A stretch of 64,000 bases of DNA. Source: Cryobacterium arcticum (GTDB lineage Bacteria; Actinomycetota; Actinomycetes; Actinomycetales; Microbacteriaceae). Shown in pieces: positions 44,712 to 53,142 of this stretch. A model generated the notes under the pieces. It had not been told where the DNA came from and ran no database searches. It saw only the letters and a list, made by a program, of their open reading frames with translations. The position numbers and the translations under genes were made by a program. Position 1 is the first letter of the stretch. Every line of letters starts with the position of its first letter. The stretch covers positions 1 to 64,000 of the forward strand of contig NZ_QHLY01000003.1 in the NCBI RefSeq assembly GCF_003185895.1. Reading direction: 5' to 3'.

Positions 44712-45386
44712 ATGCGTGTGGTGATTTCAGGAGCAGCTGGAGGCCTCGGCCGGGAGGTCGCCCAGTCCTTCCTCGCTCAGCCTGGGGCGGAGGTACACGG
44801 TCTGGTGCGATCAGTCCAACCGAGCGGCGCGGCACCGGACGGTCTCGTGCTCCACGAGGTGGATCTCACCGACCCGGCGGCAATCAGATCGCTGACGCTC
44901 GATGGCCCGGTGGATGCCCTCATCCACTGCGCCGCAGCCGGCGACAACATGTCGTTCGACGCGGCGGGTGAGGCCGACTGGGAGAGGTTCTTCACCGTCA
45001 ATGTCTTCGGCGCCGCCGCACTCACCAAGCACCTGGCCGTGCAGTTCGCAGCCAGGGCGTGCGTCATCTTCGTGAACTCGGGACTCGGCTTGAACGCATC
45101 GCCCTCGAGCGTTCCGTACTCGAGTTCCAAGGCGGCGCTCAAGAGCCTGGCCGACTCGATTCGCCCAGAGATGAATGCTCGTGGCGTCTCCGTCACCACG
45201 GTGTACCCGGGCCAGGTGGCCACGTCCATGCTCGAACGCAACGTCCGATCGATGGGGCGTGAGTGGCAACCCGATACGTACATCCAGCCGCACGACCTGG
45301 CCCAACTCATCGCCCGGATCGTCGAGTTCCGAACTTCCGTGCAGCTCACCGAGGTGGTCGCGCGACCTCTGCGCGAACCCTGGTGA
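44712..45386 (+). CDS. short-chain dehydrogenase/reductase (SDR)
   Basis: A 224-residue classical-type SDR. The nucleotide motif ISGAAGGLGREVA is at residues 5-17, the catalytic Ser lies in IFVNSGLG and the YxxxK is in VPYSSSKAALKSL. The length is slightly short. It should interconvert a hydroxyl and a carbonyl with NAD(P)H. Its place between the importer and the aminotransferase suggests action on the same substrate line. Confidence 0.88.
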   Translation: MRVVISGAAGGLGREVAQSFLAQPGAEVHGLVRSVQPSGAAPDGLVLHEVDLTDPAAIRSLTLDGPVDALIHCAAAGDNMSFDAAGEADWERFFTVNVFGAAALTKHLAVQFAARACVIFVNSGLGLNASPSSVPYSSSKAALKSLADSIRPEMNARGVSVTTVYPGQVATSMLERNVRSMGREWQPDTYIQPHDLAQLIARIVEFRTSVQLTEVVARPLREPW

Positions 45387-45432
45387 GCCGCGCTTCACGC
45401 TTGTCCAACGAGAAGAAAAAGAGAAACTGCAT

Positions 45433-46578
45433 ATGAAGATCCACGCCGAACTGCCCGGTCTCTACATCGGTCAGGTCACCGAGAACATGGCGCTCGCCCG
45501 CACCTACCCGGGCGGAGCCATCAGCATGGCCGGCGGCAGCCCGGAGGACCCGGTTCCCGCCTTCATCCGCGAAGCTCTCACGGAGCTCTCCGATGCGCAC
45601 GGCTACACGCCGGCCTCGGGAACCGTCGGTTTCCGTACCGCTGCCAGGGACTGGATGATCCGCCGGCTCGGCGCCCCGGCCGAGCTCATCTCGGCCGACG
45701 ATGTCATCCCGCTGGTGGGAACAAAGGAGCTCCTCACCCTGCTTCCGACGCTGCTCGGCATCGGCGAGGGTGACACCATCGCGGTACCCGACCCGTCGTA
45801 TCCGTCCTTCCCGGTCGGGGCGATCCTCTCCGGCGCCACACCGTATTACCTGCCGGCCGGCGAGCTGCCGCAGCCCGGCACGAAGCTCATCTGGGTGAAC
45901 TCCCCCTCGAACCCCACGGGCGAGATCGTCGGCGCCGACTATCTCACCGCTCTCATCACGTGGGCGCGCGCCAACGACGCACTCATCGCCGCCGACGAGT
46001 GCTACATCGAGTTCCACTGGGACGAATCCGACAAGTGCGTCTCAGTGCTCTCCGAAGCCGTCAACGGCGGATCGCTCGACAACATTCTCGCGATCTACAG
46101 CATGTCGAAGCGGTCGAATCTCGCCGGTTACCGGGTCGGGTTCATGACCGGCGACCCGAGTACGCTGCCGAACCTCAAGCGCCTCCGGGACTACCTGGGG
46201 CTCATGGTTCCGACGCCGATCCTCGGCGCCGCCGCCGCCGCCCTCCGCGACGACGATCACGTCGAAGCCCAGCGTCTGATCTACGCCGACCGTGCCGCTC
46301 GCATGACCGCGGCGCTCGAGTACGCGGGATTCCAGGTCGATCTGGCCCGGGCCGGCCTGTTCCTCTGGGCGACGGAGGGCAAGAGTTCCTACGATTCGGC
46401 ACGGTGGTTCGCGCAACGCGGCATCGCGGTGACCGAGGGTGCGAGCTTCGGCCCTGCCGGCGAGAAGTACGTGCGGATCGCGCTAACCAGCACACGCGTG
46501 GACGAGGCGATCGCGCGCCTGGTTCCCGCCAGTCACGAGGCCCAGGCCCAGCGCGAGCCCGCCGGGGTGCAGCTGTGA
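45433..46578 (+). CDS. PLP-dependent class I/II aminotransferase (DapC-like)
   Basis: A 381-residue fold-type I aminotransferase. The PLP lysine is in SMSKRSNLAGYRVGFM (about residue 229). VNSPSNPTGEIV and DECYIEFHW supply the substrate and cofactor contacts. The SKRSNLAG motif is shared with succinyldiaminopimelate aminotransferases, but a second lysine-pathway enzyme is not implied by the context. The long in-frame extension to 45175 overlaps the SDR gene and is rejected. It probably deaminates an amino-acid-like compound to a 2-oxo acid for the coupled dehydrogenase. Confidence 0.88.
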   Translation: MKIHAELPGLYIGQVTENMALARTYPGGAISMAGGSPEDPVPAFIREALTELSDAHGYTPASGTVGFRTAARDWMIRRLGAPAELISADDVIPLVGTKELLTLLPTLLGIGEGDTIAVPDPSYPSFPVGAILSGATPYYLPAGELPQPGTKLIWVNSPSNPTGEIVGADYLTALITWARANDALIAADECYIEFHWDESDKCVSVLSEAVNGGSLDNILAIYSMSKRSNLAGYRVGFMTGDPSTLPNLKRLRDYLGLMVPTPILGAAAAALRDDDHVEAQRLIYADRAARMTAALEYAGFQVDLARAGLFLWATEGKSSYDSARWFAQRGIAVTEGASFGPAGEKYVRIALTSTRVDEAIARLVPASHEAQAQREPAGVQL

Positions 46579-47498
46579 CCAGCGTCATCGTTCAGGACAC
46601 GGCCTACCTCGAGGCGCTGTCGGGGGAGTTCCCCGATGTCGACTTCATTCGTCTCGATGCGCTGACCGAGCCCGTCGAAGACGAGAGGGTGGGCCTGATC
46701 ATCGGCCGGCCGATGCCGCAGGACGCATCCTGGATGCAGCTCGCGAAGTTCGCGGAGTACGTGCACTTCACCTCCACCGGCTACGACGAACTGCTGCCGG
46801 AGTGGCTCGAGGGCCGCACGCTCACGACGGCGAAGGGCACGAACTCAGTGCCGGTCGCCGAGTTCGCGGTCGCCTGCGTACTCGCCCGGGTCAAGAACAT
46901 CCCCCAGGTGTGGGAGCCGGACTATCGCGTGTTCACGCAGCCCCTCGGCACCCTGCAGGGCGCCAAGGTCGCGGTGCTCGGGTACGGCACCGTCGGACGC
47001 CGGATCGTGGAGATGCTGCGCCCGTTCACCGACCAGATCGCTGTTTTCCGCCGTCGGCCCGACGACGCCCCGGTGGACGGCGTCGTGTTCTCGGACGTCG
47101 TCGGAGACGTCCTGGCGGGTGCCGCACACGTCATCCTGGCCCTCGAGCTCACCGATGACACCCGGGTCGTGCTCGATCACGCCCGGATCGGGCGCCTGGC
47201 ACCTGGCGCCCATGTCGTCAACGTCGGCCGCGCCGGCCTGGTGGACCAGGACGCACTGCTCGGTGCGGCTCGCGAGGGGCGCATCTCGCTCACCCTCGAC
47301 GTCACCGCCCCTGAGCCGCTGCCCCTCGAGCATCCGTTGCGCGACGTCGGCGACGCCCGCCTCTCGCCGCACGTCGCCTGGTCAGGACCCCAGGTCGTGC
47401 CCAACCGCATCGCGCTCGTGATCGACAATCTTCGCGCCTGGCTGACCGGGGGTGACTTGACCAATGTCGTCTTGATGCCGGCCGATGTCTCCCGCTGA
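46575..47498 (+). CDS. D-2-hydroxyacid dehydrogenase (NAD-binding)
   Basis: A 307-residue dehydrogenase with a GTG start overlapping the aminotransferase stop. The Rossmann motif VAVLGYGTVGRRIVEML is near residue 135. The active-site region includes NVGRAGLVDQDALL and the catalytic Glu/His segment (DVTAPEPLPLEHPL, SPHVAW). It reduces 2-oxo acids to 2-hydroxy acids, or the reverse. The tight coupling to an aminotransferase suggests the pair converts an amino acid to a hydroxy acid. It overlaps the next gene by 14 bp. Confidence 0.9.
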   Translation: MTSVIVQDTAYLEALSGEFPDVDFIRLDALTEPVEDERVGLIIGRPMPQDASWMQLAKFAEYVHFTSTGYDELLPEWLEGRTLTTAKGTNSVPVAEFAVACVLARVKNIPQVWEPDYRVFTQPLGTLQGAKVAVLGYGTVGRRIVEMLRPFTDQIAVFRRRPDDAPVDGVVFSDVVGDVLAGAAHVILALELTDDTRVVLDHARIGRLAPGAHVVNVGRAGLVDQDALLGAAREGRISLTLDVTAPEPLPLEHPLRDVGDARLSPHVAWSGPQVVPNRIALVIDNLRAWLTGGDLTNVVLMPADVSR

Positions 47499-48891
47499 TG
47501 ACGCACGGCGGCGCCGGCTCGTCGTCGCCGCCTGCTCGCTCAGCGTCTTCATCGTCTCGACGGACACGAACACCGTCAACGTCGCCCTGCCCGCACTGCA
47601 GGCGGACTTCGCGGTGCCGCTGACCAGCCTGCAGTTCCTCGTCAGCGCGTACACCATGGCCCTGGCCAGCTTCTATCTGCTCAGCGGAACCGTCGGTGAC
47701 CGATTTGGTCGGCGCACCGTGCTGCTGAGCGGCCTCGGGCTGTTCGCCATCGGGTCTGTATTATGCGCCGCGGCCTGGAGCTTTCCGATCCTGGTGGCAT
47801 TCCGGGTCATTCAGGCCGTCGGCGCGGCCATGCTCGCGCCGATGGCGATCGCGATCCTGAATGACGAATTCACCGATCGGGCCGAACGTGCTCGCGCGAT
47901 CGGGACGTGGGCCATCGCCGGCGGGCTCGGTGCCGGATTCGGTCCGGTCGCCGGCGGACTGCTCGTCACCGCGTTCGGCTGGCGCTCGATCTACTGGGCG
48001 ACAACGCCGTTCGCGGTGCTCGCTCTCGTGCTCGGGCTCCTGGCGATCCGCAACGTCACCGGCAGCACCCGCCCCGCACTCAATCTGGGTACCCAGGCGC
48101 TGCTCGCCACGGCGCTGTGCAGTCTGCTGGTGGTCACGGTCCACGCGGGCTCCTCGGGCTTCGACGGGGTCACGGTCCTCGCCATCGCGGTACTCGTCGG
48201 AGCCGTCGCCGCGCTGGTGTTCACCGAGCGGAGGAACCGCACGCCACTGCTCGATGCCCGGCTCTTCCGGCGTGGCCCGTTCACCGGTGCGCTCGTCGCG
48301 ATCATGTCGGGCTTCTTCCTGCTCGGCGGCGTGTTCTTCCTCTCCTCGTTCTTCCTGCAAACCACTCTCGGTGTCTCCGCGCTCGTCGCCGGACTCGCGA
48401 TGACCGCGTGGTCGCTGGGGTCGATCCTCTCCTCGCGGTTCATCGGACAACTGGCCAGCCGCAGGCCTGCCGGCTTCTTCTATGCGCTCACCGGAATCCT
48501 GGCGACGGTCGGAATCGGAATGATGCTCATCGCCAGCGGCTCTGGGGAGGTCATCCTCGCCCTGGTATTCGTCACCGTTGGCTTGTTCGGGGCCGGAGCC
48601 GCCTTCTCGATGGCCAACACCTCGACCTCAATATTCGGCTTGGAGGGTGTTGCACCCGACATCATGGGCCGGGCGGCGGCCTTCCTGTCTGTGGCACGCC
48701 AAGTCGCCCAGAGCCTGGGCGTCGCGCTCACGTCGCTGGTCTTCGATGGCGCCGGCGGCAGCGCCAGCGCACACGGATCGGCCGCCTATGTGCCGGCGTA
48801 CCTGTTCGTCGTCGGCGTCGTCGTTCTGTTGCTCTGCCTCGTGCCCGTCGCCGGCGGCTGGCACCGGCGCCGCACGACGGGCTCGCGCTGA
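47485..48891 (+). CDS. MFS transporter, DHA2-like
   Basis: A 468-residue major facilitator with about 14 helices. Helix 1 ends STDTNTVNVALPALQADF and loop 2-3 reads GDRFGRRTVLL, both DHA2 features. AFRVIQAVGAAMLAPMAIAIL matches motif C. It closes the operon and overlaps the dehydrogenase gene, so it probably exports a product or toxic intermediate of the pathway; import by this type of MFS is less usual. Confidence 0.88.
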   Translation: MSPADDARRRRLVVAACSLSVFIVSTDTNTVNVALPALQADFAVPLTSLQFLVSAYTMALASFYLLSGTVGDRFGRRTVLLSGLGLFAIGSVLCAAAWSFPILVAFRVIQAVGAAMLAPMAIAILNDEFTDRAERARAIGTWAIAGGLGAGFGPVAGGLLVTAFGWRSIYWATTPFAVLALVLGLLAIRNVTGSTRPALNLGTQALLATALCSLLVVTVHAGSSGFDGVTVLAIAVLVGAVAALVFTERRNRTPLLDARLFRRGPFTGALVAIMSGFFLLGGVFFLSSFFLQTTLGVSALVAGLAMTAWSLGSILSSRFIGQLASRRPAGFFYALTGILATVGIGMMLIASGSGEVILALVFVTVGLFGAGAAFSMANTSTSIFGLEGVAPDIMGRAAAFLSVARQVAQSLGVALTSLVFDGAGGSASAHGSAAYVPAYLFVVGVVVLLLCLVPVAGGWHRRRTTGSR

Positions 48892-48904
48892 CGCAGGGCG
48901 CGGG

Positions 48905-49366
48905 TCAGACGGCGGCGTGCGCCAGGTCGGGTAGGCGGTGCAGGGCGTCGACGAGGGGGCCGAGTTCTGGCTCTTCCTCTGCCGATGCCAGGGCGCCGGC
49001 GAGGGCCTTGTCGTAGATCGGACGGGCATGCGCGAGCAGGGCCTTGCCGGCTTCGGTGAGCTCGGTGTAGATGCCGCGGCGGTCGTCGGCACAGAGGATG
49101 CGGGTGAGCAGCGCCCGGTCTTCCAGCCGGTTCACCAGGCGGGTCGTTGCGCTGCTCGACAGGGCGGCGGCCCGCGCGAGCTGCTGCATCCGCATGTGCC
49201 AGCCGTGTTGGCGGCTCAACGCGTCGAGTACGGTGAACTCCACCACCGAGAGGTCGACACCGGACTGCAGGGCGCGTTCGAGCACGGTTTCGATCCGTCC
49301 GTGCAGGGCGGCCAGCGTGCGCCAGCCCTGTGCCCGAACCTCAACAGCGTCGTCCTCGATGCTCAT
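48905..49366 (-). CDS. MarR-family transcriptional regulator
   Basis: A 153-residue regulator convergent with the MFS gene (13-bp gap). The HTH region is MRMQQLARAAALSSSATTRLVNRLEDRALL and the wing is CADDRRGIYTELT. The start MSIEDD at 49366 with GGGAG upstream is preferred to an ATG ten codons earlier. An inverted repeat TGCAAG-N9-CTTGCA lies 26 bp upstream, suggesting autoregulation. Its targets are unknown; the convergent MFS is one possibility. Confidence 0.9.
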   Translation of the reverse strand: MSIEDDAVEVRAQGWRTLAALHGRIETVLERALQSGVDLSVVEFTVLDALSRQHGWHMRMQQLARAAALSSSATTRLVNRLEDRALLTRILCADDRRGIYTELTEAGKALLAHARPIYDKALAGALASAEEEPELGPLVDALHRLPDLAHAAV

Positions 49367-49391
49367 CCCGTGTCGCTCCCTCGAAAGATGG

Positions 49392-49412
49392 TGCAAGTAT
49401 ACCGCGCTTGCA
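49392..49412. promoter_or_regulatory. candidate MarR operator TGCAAG-N9-CTTGCA
   Basis: Perfect six-base arms lie just upstream of the marR start. A third TGCAAGTA copy at 49438-49445 extends the pattern toward the transglutaminase gene, so the regulator may bind two sites in the 88-bp gap. Confidence 0.55.
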
Positions 49413-49454
49413 ACTACCAGCGTAGACAGGGCGCACCTGCAAGTACAGGGCGGC

Positions 49455-50297
49455 TCAGGACTCCCGGGTAATCTCCACCTTCACGAACAGTTGCGATCCG
49501 CCGGAGCCGGCGTAGACCCCGCGCAGGGGTGCGATGTCGTTGTAGTCCCGGCCGCGCCCCACGCCGACGTGCCGGTCGCCGATGTCGATCAGGTTGGTGG
49601 GGTCGTAGCCGCGCCACTCACCGCAGAACCACTCCACCCAGGCGTGCGATTCGCCGGTGACGGTCTCACCGATCGCCGCTTGGGGCTTGGGGTGCAGGTA
49701 GCCGGACACGTAGCGGGCCGGGATGCCCACCGAGCGCAGCGCACCCAGGGCAACGTGGGTGATGTCCTGGCAGACCCCGCGCTTGTCGGCCCAGGCCTCC
49801 ATCGCGTTGGTCTTCACCCCGGTGACGCCCTGCACGTAGGCCATGTTCTCGCCGACGAACCGGCAGATCGCCAGGGCCGCTTCACACGGGTCGAGTCTGG
49901 CCGCGATCTCAGCGGCGCTGGCGACCACATCCGCCGGGGGTTCGGTGAGGGGCGTCTGCCAGGACTGCTCCACCGAAGACGTCGACCGGGCCACCGTCGC
50001 GGCGAGGTCTTCCCACGGCATCGGATGCAGCGGGTGGTCGCGCGGCGACACCTCCACGAGGCTGTTGGCGGTGAGGGTGAGCTCGGCGTGCGGGGTGAGC
50101 ACCTCGAACGACGACACCCGGGTGCCCCAGTAGTCCAGGTAGTTGTGGTTGCTCGACACCGGGCTGATGTCGAGGTTGGAATACAACACGAACTGGTCGG
50201 GCGAGGTGACCGGCAGCATCCGGGCCTCGTTGTAGGACGTGGCCACCTCGCCGTTGTAGCGGTAGCCGGTGGTGTGTCGAATCCGCAGGCGCTTCAC
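49455..50297 (-). CDS. transglutaminase-like cysteine protease family protein
   Basis: A 280-residue protein with an N-terminal beta domain (about 1-95) and a transglutaminase core. The catalytic Cys is in DKRGVCQDITHVAL, the His in GESHAWVEWF and the Asp in RGYDPTNLI. Bacterial members act as proteases or amide-forming enzymes rather than true transglutaminases. It is the third gene of a conserved three-gene cassette with an alpha-E protein and an ATP-grasp protein, and overlaps the alpha-E stop by 4 bp. Confidence 0.9.
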   Translation of the reverse strand: MKRLRIRHTTGYRYNGEVATSYNEARMLPVTSPDQFVLYSNLDISPVSSNHNYLDYWGTRVSSFEVLTPHAELTLTANSLVEVSPRDHPLHPMPWEDLAATVARSTSSVEQSWQTPLTEPPADVVASAAEIAARLDPCEAALAICRFVGENMAYVQGVTGVKTNAMEAWADKRGVCQDITHVALGALRSVGIPARYVSGYLHPKPQAAIGETVTGESHAWVEWFCGEWRGYDPTNLIDIGDRHVGVGRGRDYNDIAPLRGVYAGSGGSQLFVKVEITRES

Positions 50298-51223
50298 GAG
50301 GCCTCCCCCGTCCAGGTCGGGACCGCGCTGGTCGGGAAGTACCGTTGCCCGATCGATTCAGAGGCGGTGCTGGTGGCGTCCTGCACCATGTCCATGTGTT
50401 TCGGCAGGTCGTTCAGGATTTCCATGATCGGCCGGTACTCGAGTTGGCTGCGAATCTGGCCGAGGATCCGCTGCGACGAATCGGACACTCCGACCCGGTC
50501 GGTGCGCGGCTCGAGTTCTTGCAGGCACTGCTCGGCGCGGGAGATCGAGAAGACGATCGAGCGGGGGAACAGGCGGTCGAGCAACAGGAATTCGGCGGCG
50601 TTCCGGGCCGACGGCACACCCCGGTAGGTGCGCAGGTACGACTCGTAGGCCCCGCAGGAGCGCAGGATCGTTGTCCACGACGGCCCGCTGTTCTCGGTCA
50701 GCGACCGGGTGGCGAGCAGCCGGGCGGTCATGTCCGCCTGTTCGAGGCTGCGACCGAGGGTGAAGAAGTGCCAGGCGTCGTCACGGCTGGCACTGGACTC
50801 CACGATGCCGACGGCGAGCGCGGCACGTTCCCGCACCCAGCCGAAGAAATCGTGGGTCTTGGCGCTGGCGATGTTCTTCGGCATTTTCGTGTAGGTCGTG
50901 TTCAGGCACTCCCACAGCTCGGTGGAGACGATCTCCCGGGCCCGGCGGGCGTTCTCCCGGGCGGCGCCGAGCGAGTACGCGATCGAGGCCGGGTGGGTGC
51001 GGTCGGCGGCGAGGGTCGCGAGCACGTCCTTGCGGGTGAGGTCGCGGTTCGGCGGCACCGGGCTGCCCATCAGGTGCAGCAGCGACCGGCAGGCGAGGTT
51101 CTCCTCGATCCACGGGTCTTCGAGCAGCAGCTGCAGGTGCACATCCAGGATGCGCGCGGTGCCGTCGCTGCGTTCGATGTAACGGCCGATCCAGAACAGG
51201 CTCTCGGCGATGCGGCTCAGCAT
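50294..51223 (-). CDS. alpha-E domain-containing protein
   Basis: A 309-residue all-alpha protein with the alpha-E (DUF403) signature: MLSRIAESLFWIGRYIERSD at the N-terminus and DDAWHFFTLGRSLEQADMTA at the centre. Conserved Glu, Asp and Arg residues suggest a catalytic or metal-linked role. The family nearly always occurs with a circularly permuted ATP-grasp protein and a transglutaminase, as here, and is predicted to take part in peptide or amide-bond chemistry. The start overlaps the upstream gene by 7 bp. Confidence 0.92.
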   Translation of the reverse strand: MLSRIAESLFWIGRYIERSDGTARILDVHLQLLLEDPWIEENLACRSLLHLMGSPVPPNRDLTRKDVLATLAADRTHPASIAYSLGAARENARRAREIVSTELWECLNTTYTKMPKNIASAKTHDFFGWVRERAALAVGIVESSASRDDAWHFFTLGRSLEQADMTARLLATRSLTENSGPSWTTILRSCGAYESYLRTYRGVPSARNAAEFLLLDRLFPRSIVFSISRAEQCLQELEPRTDRVGVSDSSQRILGQIRSQLEYRPIMEILNDLPKHMDMVQDATSTASESIGQRYFPTSAVPTWTGEAS

Positions 51224-52896
51224 GCGAGGGCCCCTTCGGTCGGTGTGGCGTTCTGCTGTTGCTGCTGCTGTTCCTGATCCTGATCGCCGCCCGGCGGGAT
51301 GTCCTGCGGGGAATGGTCCACGCTGCGGGCCGTGATGATCGAGATCGACTGGGTATTCGCGGCCTGGTCGGCCACCAGCCCCTGGATGTTGTGCGACGAG
51401 GAGCGGGAGTGGAAGTCGGGTTCGAGCCCGATCACCCAGGTGTCCTTGGAGCCGCCGCCCTGGCTGGAGTTGACCACCAGCTCGCCCTCGGGCAGCGCCA
51501 CCCGGGTGAGGCCGCCGGGCAGCACCCAGACATCCGAGCCGTCGTTCACGGCAAACGGGCGGAGGTCAGCGTGCCGCGGGCGCATGCCGTCTTCGACCAG
51601 GGTCGGGATGGTCGACAGTTGCACCACGGGTTGCGCGATCCAGCCGCGCGGGTCCTTGAGCAGCTGCTGACGCAAGGTTTCCAGCTCGTCCTTCGACGCC
51701 GCGGGCCCCACCACGAGGCCCTTGCCGCCGGAGCCGTCGACGGGTTTGACGACGAGCTCGTCAAGCCGGTCGAGCACCTCCTCCAGAGCGAGCGGGTCTT
51801 CGAGCCGCCAAGTGTCGACGTTGGGGATGATCGGATCCTCGCCCAGGTAGTACTTGATCAGTTCGGGCAGGTAGGTGTAGACGAGCTTGTCGTCGGCGAC
51901 GCCGTTGCCCACCGCGTTGGCGATGGTCACGTTGCCCAGGCGCGCGGCCATCAGGATGCCCGGCGAGCCGAGCTGCGAATCGGCGCGGAACTGCAGTGGG
52001 TCGAGGAACTCGTCGTCGACCCGGCGGTAGATCACGTCGACCCGGGTGGGACCGGCCGTGGTGCGCATCCAGACCCGCCCGCCGGAGCAGAACAGGTCAC
52101 GGCCTTCGACCAGCTCGACGCCCATCAGGCGGGCAAGGAGGGTGTGTTCGAAGTAGGCCGAGTTGAACACCCCGGGGGTGAGCACGACGATGTTCGGGTC
52201 GTCGACACCGGCCGGGGCGGAGGCTCGCAGGGCCTGCAGCAGCTTGTTCGGGTAGTCGCCGACCGGCCGTACCCGCATGGAGACGAACAGTTCCGGCAAC
52301 GTCTGGGCCATCACTCGGCGGTTGGAGATGACGTAGCTGACCCCGCTGGGCACCCGCACATTGTCTTCGAGCACCCGCCAGGCGCCCACCTCGTCGCGGA
52401 TCAGGTCGATGCCGGACACCTGGATGCGCACATTGTTGGCTGAAACGATGCCGGCCGCCTGGCGGTGGAAGTGCTTGGAGGAGGTGATCAGGCCGGCCGG
52501 AATGACGCCGTCGCGCACGGCGGCCTGTGGGCCGTAGATGTCGGCCAGGAACGCCTCCAGCGCGAGCACGCGCTGCTTGATCCCGGCCTCCACGCTGACC
52601 CACTCGGGTTGCTCGATCACGCGGGGCACGGCGTCGAGCGGGAACGGCCGTTCCTCGCCGGCAAAGTCGAACGTCACCCCCTGCGCCAAGTACGAGCTGG
52701 CCAGGGCGTCGGTGCGGCCGCGGAGTTCTTCCTGGGTCATCTTGGCAAGAGCGCTATAGACGTCCTTGTACGCTGCGCGCGCCTCGGACGGAGACAACGA
52801 CGACGGATCCGGGAACATCTCGTCCCAGGCCGAAGCCTGCCCCCGCTCGCAGGGCGGTGCGGAGGTAGCGCCATAGCCGCTGAAGAGGTCAACCAT
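51217..52896 (-). CDS. circularly permuted ATP-grasp family protein
   Basis: A 559-residue protein of the circularly permuted type 2 ATP-grasp family. Its typical blocks are present: SSKHFHRQAAGI, GIDLIRDEVGAWRVLEDNVR with VPSGVSYVISNR, NVTIANAVGNGVADDKLVYTY and LVVKPVDGSGGKGLVVGP, the last holding the ATP-binding Lys/Gly loop. It presumably forms an amide bond using ATP. It is first in the three-gene cassette. The C-terminal 25 residues are low-complexity with a run of Gln (DQEQQQQQQ), which looks like a lineage-specific tail. Confidence 0.92.
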   Translation of the reverse strand: MVDLFSGYGATSAPPCERGQASAWDEMFPDPSSLSPSEARAAYKDVYSALAKMTQEELRGRTDALASSYLAQGVTFDFAGEERPFPLDAVPRVIEQPEWVSVEAGIKQRVLALEAFLADIYGPQAAVRDGVIPAGLITSSKHFHRQAAGIVSANNVRIQVSGIDLIRDEVGAWRVLEDNVRVPSGVSYVISNRRVMAQTLPELFVSMRVRPVGDYPNKLLQALRASAPAGVDDPNIVVLTPGVFNSAYFEHTLLARLMGVELVEGRDLFCSGGRVWMRTTAGPTRVDVIYRRVDDEFLDPLQFRADSQLGSPGILMAARLGNVTIANAVGNGVADDKLVYTYLPELIKYYLGEDPIIPNVDTWRLEDPLALEEVLDRLDELVVKPVDGSGGKGLVVGPAASKDELETLRQQLLKDPRGWIAQPVVQLSTIPTLVEDGMRPRHADLRPFAVNDGSDVWVLPGGLTRVALPEGELVVNSSQGGGSKDTWVIGLEPDFHSRSSSHNIQGLVADQAANTQSISIITARSVDHSPQDIPPGGDQDQEQQQQQQNATPTEGALAC

Positions 52897-53142
52897 GTCT
52901 GGATGCTAGTCGCCCGGTGTTGCCGGTTTGTTTCCGGCCCCCGGCGTGCCGCGGCATCGCGCCTCTCGTTCGCACGCGCTGAGGTTTATGCATACAAAAT
53001 CGGGGATTTACCACGCACGATCCGGGCGATATCCTGACAACACCGACTAGATCTGCTGATCTTGCATACAGTCGGCGTATCACCGCTGGCTGACTCCCAG
53101 TTTTCAATCGAACACATTCGTCACGATCAGATCCGAGCATGC
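52897..53142. promoter_or_regulatory. divergent intergenic region with repeated TGCATACA
   Basis: This region is 246 bp long and AT-richer than its surroundings. TGCATACA occurs at 52989-52996, within the perfect palindrome TATGCATA (52987-52994), and again at 53063-53070. Between them TTACCA (53008) and TATCCT (53030), 16 bp apart, form a weak candidate promoter for the fused transporter gene. The motif resembles sites of FadR-type GntR regulators, one of which is encoded at the end of that gene. Confidence 0.45.

Noticed and set aside
45433..46578. A second lysine-biosynthesis dapC
   Set aside because: The motif similarity is real, but the neighbours are an importer, monooxygenase and hydroxyacid dehydrogenase with no lysine-pathway gene.
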